A stretch of 64,000 bases of DNA from Isoetes taiwanensis (GCA_021234155.1 JAJEKV010000053.1:2484164-2548163), one strand, 5' to 3'; positions 11,415 through 24,926 are shown, numbered from the stretch's first letter. Translations and numbers: made by a program. The notes: generated by a model not told the origin, from the sequence alone.

Positions 11415-13927
11415 GTGTGCAAACAAAGAGAGTTCGATTTACCATTCTTTGCTTTTTATTTGCCGGATTGGCATGGAATTATTGCTCTTACATTGGCTCT
11501 TGCGTTTGCTCTTCTATTGGGTTTCGACATCATCGTAATGGATTGCAGTGAGGTAAATCAAGCTCTAACCTTTCTCAAACGTCAAGAGTATTACAATTTT
11601 TTTCTTATCCATTTTCATTGCAGATGACTAACTGTATGTTCGCAGTTTGCATAGGTGATGCCCAGTTTACTGCAATCATGGGACAACAGTTAAGATAGCA
11701 AGCCTGCAATAAGATTTTCTGGGAGTCTAACGGAGGCAAGCAACTCCAGGCAACATACAACTGTCATCTTGGACTGTGGCAATGGAGTGATAATATCCCT
11801 GAAGTTGTGCTAGAGAGATAATTGAGGTAATCTGCTTTGTTTTCATTTTAGCATATGTTGTGCTGTTAAATCTAGGTTTTAAAGTGGAATACTACAGTAT
11901 TGCACATGTTCAATTAGTTGAAGACTACAGGCTGGAACAAAGAAGATACTGGCACAAACCTGGTTAGTATCAAGTGCCTTTTTGTTCGCACTTTGTGCCC
12001 TCTTTAGAAATGTCTTAGGCTTAAGTTTTGTTGGATAAATGGGCAAATGGGTCTATGTTGTAAGTTGGTCATCTGCCATTACATAATCTTACCCTCTTCC
12101 TTAGTCCAATTGATAAATCATGTCTGATTCTCCCATAAGGTGCAAATCACCACGCTAATCAATGAATTTTTGAAGCCATAACTTTTCAGGATTGGTTCTT
12201 CCTTTTTGGCTTATGCTTGAGGTAATAATTGAGAATGCCACAGCACTTGCTTAGCCTGACAGTACCATTGCACATAATCTAATATATGTATGTGCCTCTT
12301 TTACAAGATTCTCTATTTTAAGGTGCTTTGTTCTGCAAATATTATAAGTTGTTTCTATGAAGGTAGATCCATAACTGCTTTTATATGCCCATCTATTTGC
12401 ATGACGGTACTAACTGCTTTTATACACCCATGTGCCATGCTGCTATAGACCTATATGGTCATACATCAACTAAGTTTATCTATGCATGTCATTTTGATGC
12501 AGGCATATTGATGGGCAAGCTAAATTCCAAAGCACTTGCATCTGGGCCTTTGTATAGTTTTAGAAATGAGCGTGCTTTGTAATCTTCCATCCTCTTGCTG
12601 TTAATATTTGACTCTTTCTAAGCAAGTGTATTGTGCACATAAACACAAATGTGTCACTCATAATTAGCTATCTTTTACATGACCGTGAAAACTTCTTTGT
12701 CTAAAAATGCCTATTTCCTTTCTTGCAGGTGTTCTTTTATTGCTCTATGAATGGCATCAATGTTGGAGGAGAATACAGTTAGCCCCTTGGTGAAACTCAA
12801 GCTTCCTGCTGTTGTACTTTTTGAAAACTGGAAAACTTTGCTATATGGCATCAACGATTATTGAAGGAGAATGAAGCTGGCAAACTCAAGCTTCTTGCTT
12901 TTGTGCTTAAAAATGAACTGCCTTTTGGTGCAAATGTGTACGCACAACATTTATTAAAGCAATGGGATTTCTGCAGCAGTTTGGTATGCAGGTCAGAAGA
13001 TTGAACATTCTATTATTTCTTAAATTATGTATTTTCTGCATATTTTTCTCTCTTCCTTCTAATTTGTGACTCGCTAATTTATGTTCTTTCTTGCAGTTGA
13101 TGCTCTAGTGCATGTTTTTCCAGTGCATGTCTTGATGCAATCCATATGCACCACATTGATCGCTTGCTCCAGCAAAGATTTGGATCAAAATTTTAACAAG
13201 CCTTTGAACCTAACCATGTAAGGTATGTCAGGATCTTAAGGTATGTTTAAACAATTCTCTTACAAATTTTACGCTCTATATATTTTTGCATATTTGGCAC
13301 ATGTTATTGCATATGTTAAAATACTTTGTTTGGCTTCCATGTATGGAACGATTTCACATAAAGCCCTCTCATATTAATAATAATAAGAATCATTCAGTCA
13401 CTGCATAATTTGACATCAAACTCTCTATGTTGTGCTTCTATTGTGCTCCAAAGACTCACAATACAACAGGTGGCTTATTTCTTGAGAATATAAATCACTA
13501 ATCTGCTTTTTTTATTGGTTTAGGGAATCTCAGTATATTCATCTTGATTTTAGGATGCACTGTCTTACAAGAGATTGTGTAATTTATAATATGTTGAAAA
13601 TCAGGCTGTTGCTATATTTTCGTTGAAAAGTAAGCAGTTATAGTTTTTTCTAGCAAATTTTTTACTATTTCCCCTTTTCACGTCTATTTTGTGTGTCCAT
13701 GAGTAATAGATCAATATTTTTTTTCAGAACGTCAAGAGGAGATGCATCTTCCAGTTTGCAGAATGATGCATCTTCCAGTTTCCAGTTTTGAGGATGGTAT
13801 TGTTGCAGATGAATGCCTTCTGGCTTTGTTTAGAGACAACGCATGGATATCTTCTAGAGACTACATAATTATACGTTATTTCTATTCAGAGTATTTATCA
13901 TGGAGCGCCTTGAAAGAGTGGTTTTAA
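11415..13927 (+). other. Possible decayed multi-exon transcription unit
   Basis: Several plus-strand blocks are framed by splice-like sites. Acceptors preceded by pyrimidines lie at about 11624 (TTTTCATTGCAG), 12729 (CTTTCTTGCAG), 13096 (CTTTCTTGCAG) and 13727 (TTTTTTCAG). Donor-like GGTAA or AGGTCAG sites lie at about 11551, 11826 and 12990. The first block encodes a hydrophobic segment (11415-11540). The second has an open run ending in DNIPEVVLER but with two stops. The last (13742-13927) is a 61-codon frame with a local duplication of ATGCATCTTCCAGTTT. No frame joins the blocks and no family is recognised, so this is either a decayed gene or a non-coding transcript. Confidence 0.28.
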
Positions 13928-16217
13928 TTTTTTTTACATCGATTTTCACGTCCAGAGCTTGGGATCATTTCTACCTTGCCCTGTGTTACTTTGGAGTTGT
14001 TGGATTTCCGTGTGCTTGTGTCATCATAATCGATAGTTATTGCCTACACTTCAATGGCAAAAGATATTGACTCATAGAAGGCCTGGGCCAAGTAGACTGT
14101 TGTGGAACAATTCATCAACATGAATGTTAATTGTGCGTATTGTAGGGTTTCCAACATCATCCACCTCTACAATCATTTCTCCCCATTCATATGGACAAAT
14201 CCCTTTGCGTTAGCACCTTGACAACATATATATATAAGTTTTTTAATCGATCCTACAGTGCATGTTCCAGTTTGTGCATGTTTCTGTTTTCTAAGAGTTT
14301 ATAAAGATTCTCCCTTAGATTTCCTTAGTTTTTAGAGATTCTTTAAGATTCCAGCTAGAAGTTGCTATTTTTAAGGACTTTTCAAAAGCTACTATGTTCC
14401 TATTTAGAATGTTGGTATGGTGTGAGTTCCTATGGTGCAAGTCCTCGTGAGATTGTTATGTGATATTATGAAACTTTGCAAGATTTCATCAAAGGTTCCT
14501 TGAATTCCCTTAGGTTCTTCAAGATATTATGTATATTCCCGTAGATTTTATGAGATATCTTTACGTTCGCTTATATTCGTTTAGATTTTGTAAGATTCTC
14601 TCAGATTCTATGAAGGTTCTAAGAATTTTTGCATTAGAATGTAGTTATAGTTGTTGCATGTTGATGTGGTAGTTAGAATTGTTGCATGTCGATGTGGCAA
14701 GGGCTGACCGTTGGGTTGATGCAAAGGTAAGAAGGGAGGCCATGTGAGAGGAGTTCATGATTTATTAAGTATATTTGTTGTATCTATAATAATGTGTGAC
14801 AATAGTGGGGTGGGTGGTTATTTGTCTATCGTTAATGTTTCTTCAAGTTTCATGATGCAAATGTAACTAGTGGGCCAAAAGAGTGTACATTAGATGGTTT
14901 TTGTGGTTCATGAAAATAGCACTAAATAGCCTAGGGTGACTATTCATGGTTGTAAAAATTCGACCATTATATGGCCCTTTTGATGGAAAATTGACCACAT
15001 CTCCTTCTTCAGCATGACTTGCAAAGCATGGAAACTGTTGAAGCTTAGAAGGAGACTTGTCTCCAAACGTTCGGCAATTTACATTTGAACCTTGATGGAT
15101 AAGTGGTTTAATGAAGAAATGTCTTTGGCATTAAACCTCGCGGAATCCAAAGTCTAGCAAGATTGGTGACCTATGAATTCCAGTAAACCTCATGGAACCC
15201 AAACTCTAGCAAGTTTGGCAATCTATAAGTTCCAACAACTAATATGCGGTTTAGAATTGTTAAAATCTTTAACAATGTCATTATATTAAAATTTGTGTAG
15301 GTCGCTTTGCACTAAAAAGCATCAACCCAATCGCAATATTGAAATTCTTGCATTTGTTGAACATTTACAAAAACATACACTTTATTGCTAAATTCTAAAC
15401 AACATTGTTTCTAAGTAACTAGCGTCAGATCCCAAGAGTGGTAACCACATGTTGGGACTCCAGAGTGGGGCATTGGTAAAAATCTCCAATGCATGTGAAG
15501 AAAGACAATCACAAGTTCAAATTATACCTTCTACTAATTATGTAAAAACGAATCCCCAATTCTCATATTGAGGTTCAAGTTTACAATAGAATTATTAAAG
15601 CCTAAACAAGTACGTCAAAGCTTTGCCAATGGAGTTTACAGGAAACACAAGTTGTAATGGAAATTACACTTGTAATGATGGGAAACAACGTCATTTAAAA
15701 GGAAAAAACAACTAGAACATATCCTTAAAATGAGACTTGCTATAAGGAAGTGCCACATTTAATGTACATGTTGATTCTCCCTAGATAGTCGAATTGAGAA
15801 ATAAAAAGCACTTTGGTGTCAAAATGGAACATCCTTGAAAAATAGCCTCATGCACAACAATTTGAATTGTAATCCAATTTCAGGCTTTAAATAGAACTTG
15901 GAATAGTCTATTCAAGTTTTACCATTTTGTATTTTTTCTCGAAAGGCAACTAGGTCCACTTATCCTACCTCAAGTATCCCAAACCTTAAGATGTGGATTT
16001 GTTCCAGGAAAACATCACTTCGATGCAAAATGAAGAGAACATCGAAGATCAGATTCGATGCAAAATAAAGACAACATTGAAGATAAGATAGGTACCTTGG
16101 CATATCATGGAGCTCAATCATGGAACTCTATCTGAAAGGTCCAATGTACCCACCAAGATGTACCCACCAAGATGTTCTGGAGGAAGATGGATGGTGCATG
16201 ATTAGGATCGCAGGGTG

Positions 16218-16330
16218 CTGGAACAATTCAAATATGACATGGCAGGGGATGAGCTTACTTCAAGGGCCTATCGGTTTGGAACAATTCAAATATGATATGG
16301 CAGGGGATGAGCTTACTTCAAGGGCCTATT
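16218..16330 (+). repeat. 58-bp tandem duplication
   Basis: The unit beginning GGAACAATTCAAATATGA is present twice in a row (16218-16275 and 16276 onward) with only one or two differences, pointing to a recent slippage or unequal-crossover event. An open frame (16120-16359) crosses it but has no recognisable product. Confidence 0.85.
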
Positions 16331-16883
16331 GTTCTATTGCTTCCTCTGTAATTGGATAAGGTCCAAAATTGTAATTAAATTAAATGAATTGATAGCTTTC
16401 CTTTGAGAATACAAATATTGAACTAAACCATTCAAAGATCGCCACTATATACTCAAACAAAAGACATTAGGGTCTTTCAAGTGCATCATGATGGCTTTTT
16501 GTCTCACAATAGTCATTTAAAACATGAGTTTTAAAAGAAGTTTTATGGTTTTCAAGTTGCAAAGAAAGGAACTCCATATGCGTAAACAAAATCTGCACAT
16601 TCACTTCATTGTTGGTTATTCTATAGATGACATATCCTAATTATCGCAAAGATGAATGGATATGAAAAGTGTGTTCGACCTTTAAAGTCGCCGCCATAGT
16701 CAACTTCCTGGATGACCCCGCAACATGTAGTCACCAAGTTAGAAAGTCTTGTATAGTAGAATTTAAATTTTGTAAATGCATTTTAGAACTAGACAACCAA
16801 CAAACGCCAGAAAAACAAAGACAGATGCTTTAAGGCCAATCGTCGAGTTCATGAGAGCTTGCAAAAGCAAGAAAGGGAAAGCT

Positions 16884-17333
16884 TCAGAGGTACCAAAACT
16901 GGACACATTTTAAACCATGTGCCAAATCGAGTAATAGAAACAAATGCAAATGCAACCTCATATCTAAAGCCTCTACTATCGACACAAAAAATAATTCTAA
17001 GGCAACATGGAGAGCTAGCCCCAAGCAACTATCAATTGCTGAGGTATATGTCGAAATGAAACGAGCAATAGAAATAGAAGAAACAACACTAATATAGAAA
17101 CAGATGACGCTATTATCAATTTGTAAACGCCAACACACATATTGTTCGATTACCCTCAACATATTTTTAGAATATGCTCTTTCTCCAGTATCAATGCTTG
17201 CCGCCCTCTGCAACTCCATGCACAAACCACCAAAATTTGATGAGAAAGCTACCTGTTTTGATGCAGACCAAAGGCATTTTTTCATTGCGCCACAAAAAGC
17301 TATCTGCCTTCTCAACTTGAGGAACGACACCAA
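16884..17333 (-). other. Unrecognised 149-codon open frame
   Basis: This is a long minus-strand frame in otherwise AT-rich, gene-free DNA. The predicted protein is basic at the start and strongly hydrophobic after residue 75, without repeats or a recognisable domain. The opposite strand also has two fairly long frames, so the openness may reflect base composition. No splice or promoter signal was found to support it. Confidence 0.15.
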
Positions 17334-17371
17334 GACACCAAGTTGATTTTAGCAGATCACGACTGCTCCTG

Positions 17372-17565
17372 TGCTATATGCTAAGGACGTGGAGTCCAAA
17401 GAGGGCCTTTAGTCCAAAAGGGGGCCTATGGTCCAAAGATGGACCAAAGGGGCGTGCATGCTATATAGTAGCTTCGAGAGCCTCGGGCAGTCAGGTCATA
17501 GCTGAGGGCTCGTGGTTGGGTGGTGAGATAGCGTGCCACGCCAAGTGTCCGCTTTAGTGGTATCG
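17372..17565 (+). mobile_element. Solo LTR-like fragment of the 49-kb gypsy family
   Basis: This segment, starting TGCTATATGCTAAGGACG, is an inverted near-copy of 49075-49279, which sits next to a polypurine tract and a gypsy chromodomain and so is the 3' LTR of that element. The copy here begins with the same TG end, but no coding sequence follows. It is therefore a solo or truncated LTR. The similarity fades around 17560; the DNA to 17790 with its duplicated GCAAGCATRGMGCTATGGATG may be the rest of the LTR. Confidence 0.7.
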
Positions 17566-18116
17566 AGCCCGTGCTTCGTGGGCGCCTTTGTTTCCATGAG
17601 AGGTGGGGATTGTGCTTACATCCAGACTTGTGTTTTGCCCAACAATCTAGTTCTAGTATGGCTAGGTTGTTATTGCCTTGGCAAGCATGGAGCTATGGAT
17701 GTAAGATCCCAACGATTCTGCAATAGCTAGACTATGCTTTGTAGCTTGGGTTCTGGCCTTAGCAAGCATAGCGCTATGGATGTATAGTAATGAGGTTTTG
17801 TCTTATAAGTTCTTAAAATATACACGTTGGTTCATGACCTTAGGAAAATATCTTTAAGAAGACAATAATCTCAAGGATCTTGATGTCGAAAAGCAAAGGC
17901 CAAGGATAGACTAATTCGCTCTTTTAGCCTATGCCAAGGACAACTCTACATCAAGAAGACATGAAGATAACTCTAGGATTAGTGTGCCATGAAAATTACA
18001 AAGTCATGACATAAAGATGCAACGATCGAGGAAGTCTTGCATAGAAAGCCAATAAGGGCACGTATTCCTTTTGCTAGTGGCAAAAAGGAAGCCTTTATTG
18101 CATAGAACAACCCTAC

Positions 18117-18118
<2 letters not shown>

Positions 18119-18167
<49 letters not shown>
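18119..18167. repeat. (TA)n tract flanking element A
   Basis: About 48 nt of TA dinucleotides lie directly against the left end of the large inverted-repeat element A. A similar tract flanks the right end of element B (36668-36742). Confidence 0.9.
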
Positions 18168-18169
<2 letters not shown>

Positions 18170-19700
18170 GATATATATATGTTCTTATGTTTGTCCCATT
18201 GAATCCGACCGTTGATCTAAGATCCTACGGCTCACGTGGCTTTGGGACGTATCCCACGCCCGATGGCTTGGGAGTTTACATACACACTATATAGACACGA
18301 TCCTACGGTCGGGTTGATCGATCCCGGATCGCCGATCCAAGATCCTACGGCTCACGTTGCTTGGCACATATCTTACGGTCCACATGGCTTTGGGAATTAT
18401 ATGTAATAGATCCTACGGCTCATATTGCTTTTATATGATGAGATCTTGATCGTTGATTGAGTCTAAGATCCTATGGCTCATGTTGAATGCTCATCCCTTA
18501 AGGAAAGGCTTTTAAAATTTTTATGTTATTGGGGGATTCAACCACGGTCCTCAACCCCCAAACCCCCACTCTAACCACTAGACCAAGCATTAATTCTATG
18601 AAGAATTTATGTTTCAAATATACTTAAGGGTAATGTTCCCATTAAGATAAAATAGACTATAACATTCTAGCTAGTTCAAGAAAGTTCTAGAATGTTCGAA
18701 GGCTCTAGAAAGTTCTAGAATCTTCTAGAAAGTTCTAGAACATAAGAGAATCTAAGGGGATCTAAGAAAACTCTTCCGTAAAGTTTCAAATTGTTCTAAT
18801 AAGTTTAGAATGTTCTAGAATGTAGGGGAATCTATGGGAATGTAATGAAATCTAGGGAAATACTTCCGAAAGTTCTAGAATATTTTGAAAGTCTTAGTAT
18901 GTTTCAGAAAGTCTTAGAATGTTCTAAAAAAATTCTAGAATGTAAAAGGAAATCCAAAAGAATCTAATAGAATGTAAGAAAATCTTATAAAATATAAAAA
19001 GAATCTAGGAGGGATCTAAGAAAATTCTTCTAGAAAGTTCCAAATTGTTCTAATAAGATTTAGAATGTTCTAGAATGTAGGGGAATCTATGGGAATGTAA
19101 GGAAATCTAGGGAAAATACTTCGAGAAAGTTCTAGGATGTTTTGAAAGTTTGAGAATGTTCCGTAAAGTTCTAATGTTCTAGAAATTTCTAGAATGTAAG
19201 GGAATCTAGGAGAATTAAAGGAATATAAGGAAATCTCATAAATTGTAAGAGAATCTAGGAAAATATTTACAAGTCTAATGCATTCTCTTAAAATCTAGTT
19301 GAATCTAAGGGAATATTCATAATATCTAATGGAATCTAAGAAAATCTTGATGCAATCTTAGAGTTTTTTAAGATTTTGCAAAGAGCCACAATAGAATGTT
19401 CTAAAATGTTTCATAATAAAGGGGTACAATATAAATCTTGAAAAAAAATCCTAGATGCTTTGGAAGCCTCAACCGAAAATAGAAAGTGTTTTAGAATTGT
19501 TTTAGCGAGATCCAAAATAAATTATTTTGGAAGGTTCTAAATGCTCATGGGTAAGCACCTCAATCAAATCTAGGGGAATCTTCATGAATGCTAAATATAA
19601 TACATAGAATGTTGAAGAATATAGAGGAATTACAAGAGAATCTCAGTAGAATCGTTGGTTACCTAGAACATGACAGGGGCCTTGCATCGTAAGAACATGC
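18165..19700 (+). repeat. Left arm of element A
   Basis: The arm contains, in order, five spaced GATCCTACGG-like motifs (18213-18475), a minus-strand tRNA-like segment, then about 1.1 kb of imperfect repeats of TTCTAGAATG and GGGAATCTAAG types. The inner end (19677-19715) shares GAACATGCTAAAAG with the centre of the element B hairpin (35370-35395), which shows that the arm runs to the old centre of the element. Neither strand codes for protein. Confidence 0.75.
18533..18592 (-). ncRNA. tRNA-like segment in left arm of A
   Basis: The minus strand reads TGGTCTAGTGG (A box, 18575-18585) and, about 40 nt later, a B-box-like GGTTGAATCC (18534-18543). Compared with the plus-strand copy at 29845 the B box has lost one base, so promoter strength is doubtful. 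It resembles a decayed tRNA-Glu/Asp-type gene or SINE head rather than a working tRNA gene. Confidence 0.5.
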
Positions 19701-19743
19701 TAAAAGCGAACAATGCTTGTGAGGGATTAATTTTCTTTAATTT

Positions 19744-19744
<1 letters not shown>

Positions 19745-19820
<76 letters not shown>
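19745..19820. repeat. (TA)n tract inside element A
   Basis: About 75 nt of TA repeat lies just inside the left arm. A shorter (TA)n lies just inside the right arm at 29423-29441, so the two could be the same ancestral feature. Confidence 0.9.
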
Positions 19821-19822
<2 letters not shown>

Positions 19823-22226
19823 AGTTTTTGTACTATAAATGGGTCTATGAGCTATGGTCTACAAAGATCGAAGAGTACAATTCAAGCTTAATAAGATATA
19901 TAATTTCATATAATTTGGTAGTCTTTTCTCTTAATATATAGTCATAAAGAAATCCCAAAATGTTTTTGCTCAAATCAATTCAAGCATAATAATCCATTAA
20001 TTTATTGGCATCATATATTGAAGTAATAATGTCTTTAATGCGATCTTGCTTGAGATTTTTACATTCTCAATTGTCGATCAGTAAATGGTCCATCTAATCC
20101 AAAACCATGATGTGAAGGAGTGTTCAAAGTCGACTAGCCATTTGTGATCAAAAGTTTTGTATGATGATTTGATTGTGGAAAATTTGGCAAAAGATTTGAA
20201 AGTGAAAGTCACTCTATTGGATACAATCAAGTAAAGAAGTGAAACGAGAGAACATATAAAGTCGGATGGTAGCTTGCTAAGAAGTCAAATTCAAATGTGT
20301 TCTCTTGGCAAAGGATATCGATGTCGCAACATGCCCAATTAAGCTCAATCAGATTCGCAGGTGCTTTTGGCTTATATAAGTCAAATTCAATGTGCCCTTT
20401 AATAAAGGACCTCAACAAACTACTATTAAAAACTACTAATAAAGAAATAAGGAACCTTAACAAGTGTAAAGGTGCAAAACAAGAGGAAACCTCAAAAGGC
20501 GAGAGCACTTAACTTGAGGTTCTACATTGTGGGAAGTCGAAAGAGAAAAGGCGAAAAAATGGCGTGAGATTGTTATCTCATTAGCCCACTACTTGCCTTA
20601 TAAAGCACTTAGATATGAGAACTAAGAGTCCATACTTGCTCCACCTTACTCATGTATTATTTTTGTATCTTTTGATCATTTTGAGTGTTGCAAGCTTAGG
20701 GGTTCGCTTTGTTGATGTCTTGTTAGCTTTGATGTAAGATGCAAATCTCAGCCAGCACACATGCAAATTTACACAACATTCCATATTTCCGAATTGGGTT
20801 GAGAACCAAGATCACATGCTAGCAATAACGTGACCACAATTTAACATATTGTTTGGCAACAAATTACCATTTAGAAAAACTAAATATTTGATTGGTTTAT
20901 GAAAGAAAGAAATATCTTTCCAAAATAAGCCTTTCTTCGAACAATGTGCATTTTGTGGAACGTCTAGTTTGAGCTTTAAACTTGAGAAATTTAAAATTAT
21001 GCTAATGCTTTAAATTCCCTAAGATTATATGGGAACTTTCCAAGATTATTTAAGTTCCATGAAAATTCCTCTCAATTTCCTAAAATTCTATAGGGCTTTA
21101 TGGGGGTGACCATTGGTCGTGGCACTTAAGCCACATAAACCAAATGACGACTTGATATTTGAAACCATGCACAACTAGGTATTTGGCAACATGCCCAACT
21201 AGATAAACTACATGGCAACCCTTGTTACAGGCCAAGCTAGAACTCCCTTATGGAGTTTTTAAGGTTCTATAAATATCTCCTCGATTCCAAATTAAGACAT
21301 CCTAGATTTCTTAAAATTCTATAAACATTCCCAAACATTCTCTTCAAATTCATCTAGATTTTCCAAGCTCTCTAAAGATTCTTTCAAATTCCTTAAGGGT
21401 CCATGGAGATTCATTTAGAGTATATAAGTTTCTATAAAGCTTCTTAAAGATCATACGAGGATTCCTTTTACGATTCTATAAGAATTAAATATATCAAAGA
21501 CAGTCTTCCTAGATATACAAGATGCTAGTATGCTTCTCGACATTAAATTGAAAAATTAAAGGTTAAAATTTAGAGAATTTTATGAAAGGTTACTTTTATA
21601 TAGATGGAAAGTTGTATGATTTGTAAGATGCAGAGACATAGTCTTCATTGCTAGCAAGCGACTTCTAGGCACGACATATAAAAATGTGCTAAGTTAGCCC
21701 AACCACATAATTGATACACCATTATATTTTTATTTCCCTCAAGTTGGTTTCAATATGTTAAATAGGCATAAGGATTCACCTTGTGACCAAAGCATAAGCA
21801 AAAATGCTCATTTTTTCACATTTTCCACTCAATATGCACATAATATTTGTATTTTTGCTAAAGAAAGCAGTGATATTTGAGGAAGGAAATTCCTTAACAA
21901 TGTCATTAAGTTAGCCAAAAGTATGTCCCATCATAAAGAAAGAAATAAGTAAATGACAAGTAGAATGAAACATACAAATGGTACAAATGGTACAATGAAG
22001 TTAATGGATATTATTTGGCCAGATGATCATCAAGATGTGCTTCATGCATGTGGCACTTGCATGAAAAACATATGTTGGAGCTGCACCAGATGAGGGTAGT
22101 CGGCTTATGTGTGATGACCACGGGCACCATGGTCCCCATTCTTTTAAACCCAAAATGTTGGGTACGAAGCCTTTCTCCCGTGCATACCTCAACAATAGAT
22201 TCATCTTCAAATTTGATTTCGCTATT
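19821..22226. other. Cargo of A, no gene seen
   Basis: AT-rich sequence without recognisable coding regions. The stretch 21020-21500 again has AGATTCCTTAAG-type motifs like the arms, suggesting an older relic of the same family. A GAGCTTTAAACTTGAGAAATTT motif near 20970 recurs twice near 39890-39940. Confidence 0.4.
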
Positions 22227-22445
22227 TTAATGGCTAATCTGAAGCTCATTCAACCGAATTGCTAATTTGATCTTGCCATCAAACACAAATGCGCTTTTAA
22301 ATAACATTTCGTCAACCTTCAAAAAACTTACCACCTCATTTTTCCAGAGTGCTCTATCAAGGGGAACAACTTTTGTTTCATAGCCTACAGAGGAAGTAGA
22401 TGGGTCTGTGCCCATTCTAAAATAGCATGTCCTTCGCCAACACAA
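22227..22445 (-). other. Coding-like fragment in element A, unrecognised
   Basis: This is a 72-codon minus frame with a balanced, protein-like composition (for example KVVPLDRALWKNEVVSFLKV) ending at a stop at 22227. The adjoining minus frame (22001-22249) is also open. The product is not recognised. Its strand matches the RRP12-like and RecQ-like exons further right. Confidence 0.3.
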
Positions 22446-23420
22446 CTTCCACTTTAGTTGTTCACAGTTTTGCTTATGGCATTCCTGAACACCTGTGTAA
22501 GATGAGTGAACATGACAACTCCCAAAACTTCATCCGCGCAATTGACATTAAAGATACGCACTCACCTTCCGCACCTTATCATAAGTATAGAATGTTAATG
22601 TTTGCACGTTCACTGCAGCAAACCCATTTAACAAGAGCAAGATTTGAAACTAGTGTGCATCAAAGACATCAGATACCCAGACTCCAGCTCTCAACTCTGT
22701 TCACAAATTTAATATTTGGAATACTTTTTGGCAAAAGAGCTCTATAAGCTTCGGGGTTGCCTAGAGATCTGCATAAGACGACAAAAAATGTAAATATAGT
22801 GAAACCGCCATCTATTTGCCGAGAACCGATGTCCGGGCAATAAGTTCTCAGATTCAGCTCAAGCTAGTAGATAATACCCACCGATTTTATCCCAATATGA
22901 GAGGGAACCCGCTCTTTCAAAGATCTCCACATGAACCCACTCTTCCCAAGCCAGACAAACCGAAAATTTGACTTGAAAGGGTAGTTTCAACATACATAAA
23001 CCTTTTAAAACATCCTAACTAAACTATACAAAGATGTCTCTATGGGAATGTGAAATATGGAACTACAAAATGGAAAAAGAATATCCATTTCACCTAATCA
23101 ATAATAATTTCCACTTTGCAACAACCAGAATGCACCAGAAGCCCATACATGATGGAAATCGAAGCCGCAACATAGGCAACCAAAGATGCAAAAATAAAGG
23201 ACTAAATACCTTGCACAAATCTATCATCACAATAGTATACGCAGAAATAAAGGATTGTATACCTTGCACAAACCTATCATCACAATAGTATAATATATAA
23301 GCATGAACAGTGGTTTAGGAAGCAACAGAACCTGCACAGTCAAATCACATTTAGCATTGCACTAAAACTCTACACTACTAGATTAACCACATTTTGCACC
23401 AACCAACATACGAGACCAGA

Positions 23421-23501
23421 CCTGTGAAAAGAACTGCACGTGTCTTTTTAGGATCAAGAAGATCAAGTGGTTCATTCCCTTCCTGCATATCCCCTGGTAG
23501 C
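23421..23501 (-). pseudogene. Probable RRP12-like exon captured by element A
   Basis: The minus strand encodes GNEPLDLLDPKKTRAVLFT followed at 23420 by a GTCTGG donor; an AG lies just before the block at 23502. The motif EPLDLLD-x-x-KTR matches, from memory, a conserved stretch near the C-terminal side of plant RRP12-like proteins, HEAT-repeat factors for ribosomal subunit export. Only about 27 codons are present, with no neighbouring exon recognised. Being an isolated exon-sized piece with splice-site edges inside an inverted-repeat element, it fits capture of a host gene fragment. Confidence 0.42.
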
Positions 23502-24582
23502 CTTTTTGTAGATTTCAATAAGTGTCCACATCCGCAACAAACATGAGCGCATAAACTACATGTAGACTAGTGGTCTCTTCAACCCGCCATCCAAAACTAA
23601 ATATGTTCTTATGCCCGCCTGCTCCTACTTAACAAAGAAGAAATATTAAGCCCTCATATCTAGTTGAGGGTAAATGAGAACCACGTGAACCGTGGATGAA
23701 TGATATTCGATAGCAAGTACTAATATATCCCGTGTCTTCGATCAAAGTTAAAGACCACAATTGAAGGAGGATTCTTCTCGCTTATGATATAGATATTATG
23801 CTCCCCGGCCTACACAAAGGAAAGAGATGGCTCCAAAGGCAAGGGCTTAAAAATAACTTAGCAAAGAATTTGCCATTCTTCCCACCTCTTGCCAACCTTT
23901 CTCCTTCAAATCCAAATCCCGTGATATAAATGCCAATTCTCGTCCCCCAAAATCCGTAAACCATAAGTGGCGAACCCTTGCATTCAACCGTGATGAGGAA
24001 AAGCCACGTAACGTAAAGAACGGGACCGTAGTTTTGGCATTGGAACCATGATCCACACACCATGAACTGTAATAGCACAAGTGTAAACCACAAGTGTAAT
24101 AGCATGTTGCCAACTTTGTGTCATTATCCGAAAGGCCCATTTTCCAATGAAATTAGATGGGGACAATAGGATAAGTTTAATTTGAGACCATTTTTCTAAT
24201 CATGGGTTTACTTAACGCCGAAATCCTCTTTAAAACCAGCCCAAATTGGGAAACCGAAAAACTAGAAATCATACCTAGAGTCGCCTTCAAATAAAGCTTT
24301 TCACAATCCATTCTAGATAAACAAAAAAAAATGCATGATTCGTCGCGATGGTTTTTCTTGATGAAGTTTTCAATATCTTGAACACTTTTCTTACTTTAAA
24401 GAACAACTGAGTACCTTCATTCACAAGCATTGATCAAAAAAAGCAGATTAATCTAAAACCATTTGCACAAGAAATTTCTGAATTGCGGAAAAAAAAGGAT
24501 GGTAAGCCCTTACACCTTGATGGCTATTTCATTGACAGTATACAGGCATTATACAAATTCCCCACAGAGATCAAACAGATAC

Positions 24583-24734
24583 CTTAAATTAGGGCGATTA
24601 AAGGTCTGCCTGAAAATAATGCACTTAGTCAAACCAAGTGTTTGAACCACATTTTCCTTCACGCCCATAGTTGCAGTTGCTGTAAGTGCCATCAAAGACA
24701 CAGTTGGAAATCTCTGTTTTAAGGTACCCAATCC
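24583..24734 (-). pseudogene. RecQ-type DNA helicase exon captured by element A
   Basis: The minus strand encodes LKQRFPTVSLMALTATAT, then a VKENVV-type helix and FRQTFNRPNLR. LMALTATAT is the RecQ helicase motif III region and FNRPNL is the conserved segment closing the first RecA-like lobe. The block starts after TGGATAG (acceptor-like) and ends AATTTAAG followed by GTATCT (donor-like), so it is one complete 152-nt exon. The rest of the helicase (DEAH box, second lobe, RecQ-C-terminal domain) is not recognisable on either side. An intact gene would unwind DNA in repair; this is an isolated fragment. Confidence 0.8.
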
Positions 24735-24926
24735 CTATCCACAAAAATACCTTTGCATTTAGCAATAATCTACTTGGATGATCATTATCTATCTAAAAGA
24801 GACCAAATATATGTTGCAGAAGTTCGTCAACCAGCTTTTCAACTTCTTCATTTGTTAAAGTTTTCTGCAAATGTAATACTTAAGTATAAGCATGATTCTG
24901 ACAAAGAAAATGTTCTTAACAAGTAC

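Larger units (their letters stand above)
13928..17371. other. Long intergenic stretch with relic and tandem repeats
   Basis: No gene is recognised. About 14240-14660 carries the degenerate AGATTCCTTAGATT-type sequence found in the arms of the large inverted-repeat elements, so it is probably a relic of that family. A partial tandem duplication around CCTCATGGAACCCAAACTC lies at 15135-15235. A 58-bp duplication lies at 16218-16330. The rest is AT-rich and featureless to me. Confidence 0.45.

Noticed and set aside
19741-19891. Open frame through the (TA)n tract
   Set aside because: It consists of Tyr-Ile repeats from the microsatellite.
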